64,000 nucleotides of DNA from Trebouxia sp. TZW2008. Taxonomy: Eukaryota; Chlorophyta; Trebouxiophyceae; Trebouxiales; Trebouxiaceae. Below, piece by piece: positions 57,379 to 64,000 of this stretch. The position numbers were made by a program, and so were the translations under genes. The stretch covers positions 62,001 through 126,000 of the forward strand of contig BDIU01000074.1 in assembly GCA_002118135.1 (NCBI GenBank), in the 5' to 3' direction. A model generated the notes under the pieces. That model worked only from the letters and a program-made list of their open reading frames with translations, was not told the DNA's origin and made no database searches. The stretch's first letter is position 1. The number at the start of each line of letters is the position of its first letter.

Positions 57379-60300
57379 CTATGTCAGCTTGATCACACCA
57401 TCTGGCAGCTTGATGAGCAGAGCTGTCAAGGCCACATGGGTCTCCTGAAACTCCTCAGCCAGCTCTTCCATGAGAAACTGGAAGCTGTACCATCGCACCT
57501 GCAAATCAGGGTTCAACATGTGATCACTGTAGCATGCTCTCATAATGTAACTTGATACAAGCACATTCCGTTTGAGAGCAACTGAAAACCAATCACTGCA
57601 TTCTGGCTGCAGTTGTACCTCTGAATTGTTGCATAGACATTGTCCATGGTGTCGACTTCAGGTGTTGAGAGGAATTACTGTACACAGCAGCAGTCCAGCA
57701 ATGCATGCAAAGCAATGCATAGCAAAGCTTGCAGCAGCAACACCCACTGCTATGCAGGCAGCATGACTTTCCAACTCAAACTTTCCAGTAAGATCTCAAA
57801 GACAGCACCTTTGAGACGTGACCTTCAGCCGTTTCAGGAAACAGCAGCAGCTCCTGGCTGTTGACTCTAGGCAGGCTGATGCTCATGTCGCCTTGCTCCT
57901 CACCCTATGCCACACACAGCAGTCAGGCCCAGGACCATAACTAGCACATACTGCACTGCACAAAACAGGGGAAAACTTGACGCCACAAGCAACGCATTGT
58001 GCCACATCAAGAGTATCAGGACACTGTCGTAATCACCTGTTGACTTCAAATTCAAGCAGGTTGCAATTGTCATTGAGGTCAAGTGTGATGTGCCATGCAG
58101 GCATACAACTCTGTGTCACCTGAACATTGGGCACAGTGCCACACTAGCATAATACTAATCCTCGTTTGCTTTTTCATTTATGCAGGAGCTTTGAGGTTAC
58201 AGTACACAATGCCATACTAGCATACAAACAAGAGTTACCTGGTTGTTGTACACGATGGAGTTGGTGCGCGACATATCCTCCCCACCAGGAGCTTGCAGCT
58301 GGATCCGCAAGCCCTCTGGCAGGTGGGCAAACGCATCCATGGGGTCCATCCCGCCAAAGTGCTGGCTGAAGGGCGACAGAAACTTGGGATCACTCCCGCC
58401 TGACTGTGCCTGCTGAGCCTGTTGAGACCCACTAGACCCAGAAGGGGCAAACCCACTGAATGGCTGTTGCTCCTGAGAGGCTGTGGCCCTGCCCTTGGGG
58501 CTGCTGTCAGCAGCCCTGGTTTCAGAGCCAATGTCACTCGCCCTAGCAGGCTTGTCTGCATTGCCTGCTCCCCCTTGTTGCCTGCGAGCTTGCGCTACTG
58601 CATGGGTGACAGCACCCAGGTCTGCTGAGTTGCTGGCGGCCAGATGTGCCAAGCTGGGCTCCTTCTGTGACATGGGCTTGCCTGCTGCAGCAGCTGCCAG
58701 CTGGCGCCTGATTGAGTAAGGGCCTGCTCGGCCTGTGGGCATGTCAGGGCTGTCTAGTAGGGCTGCTAGCCCTTCAGAACGCTCCCTCTTGAAGCCTCTA
58801 GCAGGAGCAACACCGTTTGCTGTAGACTGCTTCTCTGGAGCGCCGTTCTCCTTACCCTCTGAACGTGACCTGCCTGCATGGATGACAGAGAATCAGAATG
58901 TGACCTGCCTGCAAGCAACCATGACAGCGACGTCGTGACTACATATGACCTGAGCAGTCAGGTCTCGAGCTGCACAGACAACCCAAGATGTGTTCATGCA
59001 TCAAGGAGATGAGGGCACAGCAGTCAGCAGCAGGCACAGGTGTCCCCTTTTATGGAACACAATTAGCAGCATGCTCACACAATGTGGCAGGATATGTGCT
59101 AGCATCTCACTGACTGTCAAGAAGAGGTGAACGAAGGCTTACGCGCACTGCCCATCTGGATCTGGTCATCAGTCAGGGCAGCAGCCGCCGCCTCGGCGTC
59201 TGGGTCCTCATCAAACACAGTCCCGGCTACTCCAGTTGGCTTGGTCACATGCTGGCGGTGTGGGTGACCATCTCTGTACCACACAACAAACAAGCATGAG
59301 TGCCTTCCTGATGGCAGCGGCTTGAGCAGGTGCTTGCCAGTTTACATCTTGCATGTCTCTAGCAACAGAACGCATATGCAAGAATGCTTTGCAAACATTA
59401 TGTGCTCTTGCTCAGTATGTGCTACTTGTTGGTGTTCAAGTACAACCCGCAATCAGAGCAGCCTGCTGAGCACTGATTCTGCTGACCTGACAGCATGCTT
59501 GCACACACAGCCAAGCAGACCAATGTCCTCCCAATCAGAACCTAGCTGATTTCGTGAAAGCCAATCCAGAAGCAACCGGGGCACAAATGCACACCTGCTA
59601 GTGCGGTCTCCCTCCATGTCAAGCACAACATGGTCGCCTGACTGCCTACGTGCTGCCTCTGCGCCATTCTGCTCAGGCTCAAGGGCAGAAAAGCTGGAGT
59701 GAGCAGGTGAAACTGGTGCATCAGAATGGTAGGAGCCCACTGGGCTTGTTGAGTCCAAGTTGGGTCCACTGGAATCACTCAGCCTGTGGTGATTGGTGGC
59801 CACTGCATGCTTGAACTGCTGCACAACCCCTGTTGCCAGGTGACTGCTGCGCCTGCACACAGAAAAGAGACAAGTATTGCCACTCTGCAGGTTGTCAGCA
59901 AAATGCAGCCAGAGGGTCTTTTGTGCCTTTTGGCACCTGTGTGTGAGTGCATGATGCATCCTCTTTGATTCACGTGCATCAAGCAAAAGGCCAGAGATGG
60001 TGAGCAGCAGTTCCTGACGACGTTGCTTGCACTGACTATGGACGCATACTGACAATTGCTGACTTCTGCCAAAAGCAAGCAACATGCTTTCAGAAATTGC
60101 ATATGCCTTTATAGCTTTGTGAAATTTTTGTTGTAGGAGCACGTGCTTGCATTAAATTAATCCCCATGCTTGTTGACAACGCTTGCTCAAACATGTATGC
60201 AGCAGCTACCAAAGCAATTCTGACATGCGACTCTGCAAGGGACTCAGGCAGAGAACCTTTGCTGAATGTCTGTGCTATTGGATATGTCAAAAGCGGGAAT

Positions 60301-63300
60301 GGCAGGACACAACTCAACAAAGGAGCATGTGAGACATCAGCATCCAGGATGCAGATTCTCTTCTCTTGTTACCTGCGGCGCATATCTCTGTAGTGGCGCA
60401 TCATGTGAGTGATGCGGCGCCTCTGGAAGTCTGAAATGTGCAGCAGCCCCGCCACTGCTGTTGCAAACTGGCGCATGTTGCTGGCATTCACGCGGTTCTC
60501 ATTTGGGAATGCATTCAGCATGTCCTGCATGTTTCACAAAGCTTGACTTGTGCATGAAACCTTTTCAAGACTCAATTGCACTGCAAGCTGATACCTTCTG
60601 TTCACTGTAATGCCTGAAGCGCCATGGCGATCATCAACTCATATGCTTTGCAAGATATCGCTGATATTGTAGGACAAGCTGGCCAGAAGTCAACGAGTCA
60701 AAATACAACAAAATTGGGCTGTTGACCATTGGTGCAGTACATGACTGCCTTATAGCACGACACAGTCAATGGTAATCAAGCTGAGAGTCATCCTGCCTCG
60801 AGCATGAAAGAAGACAAGAGACAAGGCCAGAGTTTCCTTGCTAAGGTGGAAGAAAAGCTAGTTATACAAAGCATCTGCAGGGTGTCTTGAGGCAAAGTAA
60901 GAGTGGCTTTTGACACAACTGGGCCGCTGCAATGAACTGATGGTTTACGCAAGGCAACCAATCCAGCGACATAGCAGCAAACAGAGACGCAGCACCTGCA
61001 GGGTGTCTTGGGAGCTCTGCACGAGCTGGGGCATGAGGCGCGCCGGGTACTGCTGCTTCAGCATCGCCATCATGTTCTCATCAAACCCCTGCATGCCAAC
61101 CTTGCCAATCATGCCAAGCCTATCATGCATGTCATGCACTGAGCCTCTGCCTTTGCGTGTCAGCCTTTGAGCCATTAGACAAAATTCTGAGCCAACCTGA
61201 GCATTGACAATACATGAGTGTTGCCCATGAAAGCTCAACGGATGCATCCCTTATCAATAGAAGTAAGCTGAGGCTACACATCCAAGCATGTTTTTGGGCA
61301 GCAAGCTGCAAGGGCAATTGTCAACTCACAAAATGCAGGCCATGGATGTTGCATGCAAAACAAGCCCAGCTTTTTGACACGTCAGGTACTGAACGCAAAA
61401 CAAGCAGGGCTAAGCCTGGCAAAAATCAGATGGTGGGAGTGACCTCTTGAAAAGTAAGGTGCAGGGTCCAAAGGAGGCGAGCGAGACGGCGCACGCAAGT
61501 GGCTAGTGTCTGCATCTCCGTCTGAGGCAGGCTCCATCGCCCAATCTGGCAGCCAAAGGGCAGGCCCGGCATGAAGCACAGGTGCTTCTTGAACACCCCC
61601 AGGTAGATCTCACTGCGCGCCTGCATACACGCTCAAGGATAGCACTGACAGCTTGTGTATGAAGAGGCGGAGCGACAATGCTTGCTGATGGCCTCTCAGG
61701 CATATGCTTCAGCGTGTTACTGACAGAGTTCACCCGTTGTCTCTAATGCAGCCATCACTTGGTCACTTGCAAGCACATGAGGTACCAGCGCTACTCATCA
61801 TTGCTACCTTTTGCACAGTCTTGAACTGCATTTTTATTGGTGCCAGCATTGCAGTCCTAAAGCCAGCAATCAGGCTGCAAGTATTCTGCCCAAGCGCTGC
61901 AGTTGTCCTGAGGTCAATCTTGCTTGGTACATTTATGTGTCAGGGAAATATAGCAGGCAGCCATCAAGCAGCGCATGGTGAAGTCAGCTCAAGGCCTGCC
62001 CAAGGCGGCATGTTCTTGGCTGAGTGCACAGTTTGAGCAGCATCAGCAGAGCATCCACGCAGAGTTGCTGTTGTAGCCTACCAGCATGCGCCCACATCTG
62101 TGGGTGCGTTACATGTGTGATGACACAGGGACAGGTGTTGGCGCTATGCTGACAGGGGTGGAGGATGTTTGATAGGCAGCATATGCTCACCAGGGGAATG
62201 AACTCCTGGCACTTGTACAGGGAGTTGTAGGTGTCCATAAGGATACGCTCAGTCTCTGCCTCAAAATGCTCCTGCCGCTTCTTGGCATTCACTGACAGGT
62301 CCTCTGCTTCGGGCTTGCCTGAGAGCAAAGTGTAACCCAGATTGTTCACGGCACGCCTGCAGCAGGACACAACACCTCGAGGACAGCTGAGCAACGACTT
62401 TACTGCAAAGCTTTTGTAGAACCAATCCTCTTGGAAAAATGCAACTCAAGCATGACACGGTACGTTGATGGCAGCTCAGCAAGGCTTTTGCTGGAGACTT
62501 GTGAGAAGCTTACAGAGAAACAGCTCACAATCACATGCAGCAAAGTGTGTTGTTACAGATGCAATTTGTGTGCCAGTGATGTGTGCCTGAGCAACAGCAG
62601 CTGTGCAGAAGTGACATGCTGCAGCTTTTGTAGTGGGCATGTTGGAGCAAGATGCAAGTTTATGTGCATGAGGGGATGGGATCATGGGCAACATGCTGTA
62701 AAGCTGAGTTTATGTATTGTCGCGCTTACTTGAGGTTGGGCTCAGGGTCTTTGGGCATCTGGTTGATCACAGGCTCCTGCCAAGCCATGGTGTTCAACTC
62801 CACTAGCCCTTGCAGGGACTGCATGATGCAGCAGCAAAACCATCATGCACTGCATGCTTGCAAGTTTGAGTTACTCAGTACTTACAAAAGAGTGCGTCAC
62901 AATGTCCCTGCCAACAACAGTCTTATACAGCATATATGTGCGTCTGCAAATGCTGCAAATGCAGTATAGCACCAACGCCATGCATGAGCATGTTGCACAT
63001 GCTTGATGTGAAAGTCCACACAAGCTCCACTGAATGCTGACTGCCTCCCCAGAGGTGTATGCATACAGTACAGGAAGTGCTGACCTGGCGCAGGCAGGCC
63101 ATAGCCTTGACACTGGCACTGCTGGGGTACACCACAATGCTCAGCAGCAGCGACACCCCCACTCCAATGCAGATCCCACTGATCCTGCTGACTGTCACCT
63201 GCAAAGCACCTACACCACAGCACATAGCCAACCTTCAGTTTGTGTTGCTTTGATAATGTGTGCAAAGATGCAGACATGACATAGGTGTCAGTATTCAGCT

Positions 63301-64000
63301 GTACAGTACGCCCACGGCGTATGGTTGTGAGAGGCGCAAACAACATGATGGATCAGCAACGGCAATCACTGTAGAAGTGACACACAACACACCACTTGCA
63401 GCTGGTTATTTGTAAAGGACCAGAGAATAGTGCTTATTTGGTCACAATTAGCAAGCCTCAAGCAAGAAGCTTTGAGACCTGGGAAACTGACATGCCAAAG
63501 CTTCATATTGCAGGCATTGCGACACATCAACACCCCAAAGCTGCATGCAATGCAGTTGCTGGCCAAATCAGCAAGACTTACTGATGCCGTCTTGTGCTCC
63601 AAAAGTGACCAGCAGGAATGTCAGGGCAAACAGCTTGGCGCTGTCGGCCAATTTCAGACGCTGAGCTGCTTCACAGCTGATGTAAGCCACAATGGCCGCT
63701 CCTACTGACAGCACAATGCCTGCAAACAAATATTGCAGCTAGCAGATCATGTAAAGTGTGCTAAGTGTTCCATTTGCCGTGAAGTATTCAGCTGCAGACC
63801 CACTCACAAATCATGCAATGTAAGTGTGCCATGAAGCGCCCAATGGCAGACACACACAGCCAATCAGGAAACATGCAATGCACGAGTGCCATGAAGTATG
63901 CAGCTGCTGCTGACAAATGCTTGCTCTGCAGTCCAAGTGCTGAAGCAACACGTAGGTGGACTTGCATGAGTATGGCATGGCGCATGGCTGACATACTGAC
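57379..64000 (-). CDS. FUSC/ALMT-like membrane transporter (5' end outside window)
   Basis: Exons read from the right edge: about 63580-63718, 63085-63198, 62730-62818, 62191-62356, 61444-61620, 60996-61088, 60373-60524, 59595-59852, 59130-59273, 58239-58873, about 58030-58120, 57809-57904 and 57379-57498. Most joins agree in phase; those around 63.2-63.6 kb and 57.9-58.1 kb do not yet. The N-terminal part is membrane-spanning (AAIVAYISCEAAQRLKLADS, LFALTFLLVTFGAQ, ISGICIGVGVSLLLSIVVYP), as in the fusaric-acid-resistance/aluminium-activated malate transporter superfamily. A long cytosolic region follows (ETERILMDTYNSLYKCQEFI, LLHISDFQRRRITHMMRHYR). Then come about 330 residues of Ser/Gly/Gln-rich disorder and a short conserved-looking C-terminus (FQFLMEELAEEFQETHVALT). 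Transport of organic anions or aromatic acids is inferred from the superfamily only. Confidence 0.62.
58885..58922 (-). repeat. 5' edge copy of the disordered-linker exon
   Basis: The acceptor and first bases of the exon at 58239-58873 (CATGCAG|GCAGGTCACGTTC) recur about 36 bp upstream as TTGCAGGCAGGTCACATTC. Confidence 0.75.
60868..60897 (-). repeat. 3' edge copy of the transporter exon at 60996-61088
   Basis: Downstream of the exon, CTCAAGACACCCTGCAGATG repeats its end CCCAAGACACCCTGCAG. The donor has changed from GTGCTG to ATGCTT. Confidence 0.78.

Overview
This window reads as nuclear DNA of a green alga, most likely a trebouxiophyte-like chlorophyte. The genes are cut by many short introns with GT-AG and a notable number of GC-AG borders. 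The proteins are plastid and algal types: a calcium-regulated RelA/SpoT homologue, an NDH-type plastid 2Fe-2S protein, and PAS-domain phosphodiesterases. A short interstitial array of the plant/algal telomere repeat TTTAGGG is also present. No prokaryotic operons, rRNA or tRNA genes were recognised. Species is not assigned.

Layout. 1-604 (+): last exon of an unknown gene. 1.0-2.8 kb (-): three-finger CCCH zinc-finger protein. 4.0-6.9 kb: decayed Ty3/gypsy chromovirus with an internal microinversion. 9.5-16.6 kb (-) and 17.0-26.6 kb (+): two head-to-head paralogues of a PAS-PAS-coiled-coil cyclic-nucleotide phosphodiesterase, for which sixteen exons each could be matched one to one. 27.3-29.5 kb (+): PIG-C of the GPI-anchor pathway. 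30.3-37.6 kb (-): FHA plus TPR/HAT protein. 37.8-45.3 kb (-): CRSH-type (p)ppGpp synthetase with an EF-hand and a long Ser/Gln-rich tail. 45.5-46.3 kb (+): PnsB3/NDF4-like ferredoxin, divergent from CRSH. 48.3-51.6 kb (+): two-pass membrane glycoprotein of unknown family. 52.5-53.8 kb (-): coiled-coil protein. 54.6-55.3 kb (-): beta-carbonic anhydrase. 55.7-56.7 kb (+): antibiotic-biosynthesis-monooxygenase-fold protein. 57.4 kb to the right edge (-): FUSC/ALMT-like membrane protein.

Main discovery. Most multi-exon genes here carry 100-210 bp tandem duplications that straddle a splice junction. Decayed copies of an exon's 5' part plus acceptor lie in the upstream intron, and copies of an exon's 3' part plus donor lie in the downstream intron. 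About 18 exons show this. Most copies have stops or frameshifts, but one set (two 75-nt copies in PDE-A at exact 106-bp spacing) keeps an acceptor, an open in-frame 25-codon body and a donor, so could be used as cassette exons. This looks like a general way in which introns grow in this genome and a source of alternative exons.

Splice joins were worked out by hand from splice consensus, reading-frame phase and paralogue comparison. For PDE-B, PIG-C, the PnsB3-like gene, beta-CA, the monooxygenase and the coiled-coil gene the joined lengths come out as exact multiples of three. Start codons of PDE-A and the CCCH gene, the CRSH/FHA-TPR boundary, and the 5' end of the last gene are unresolved.
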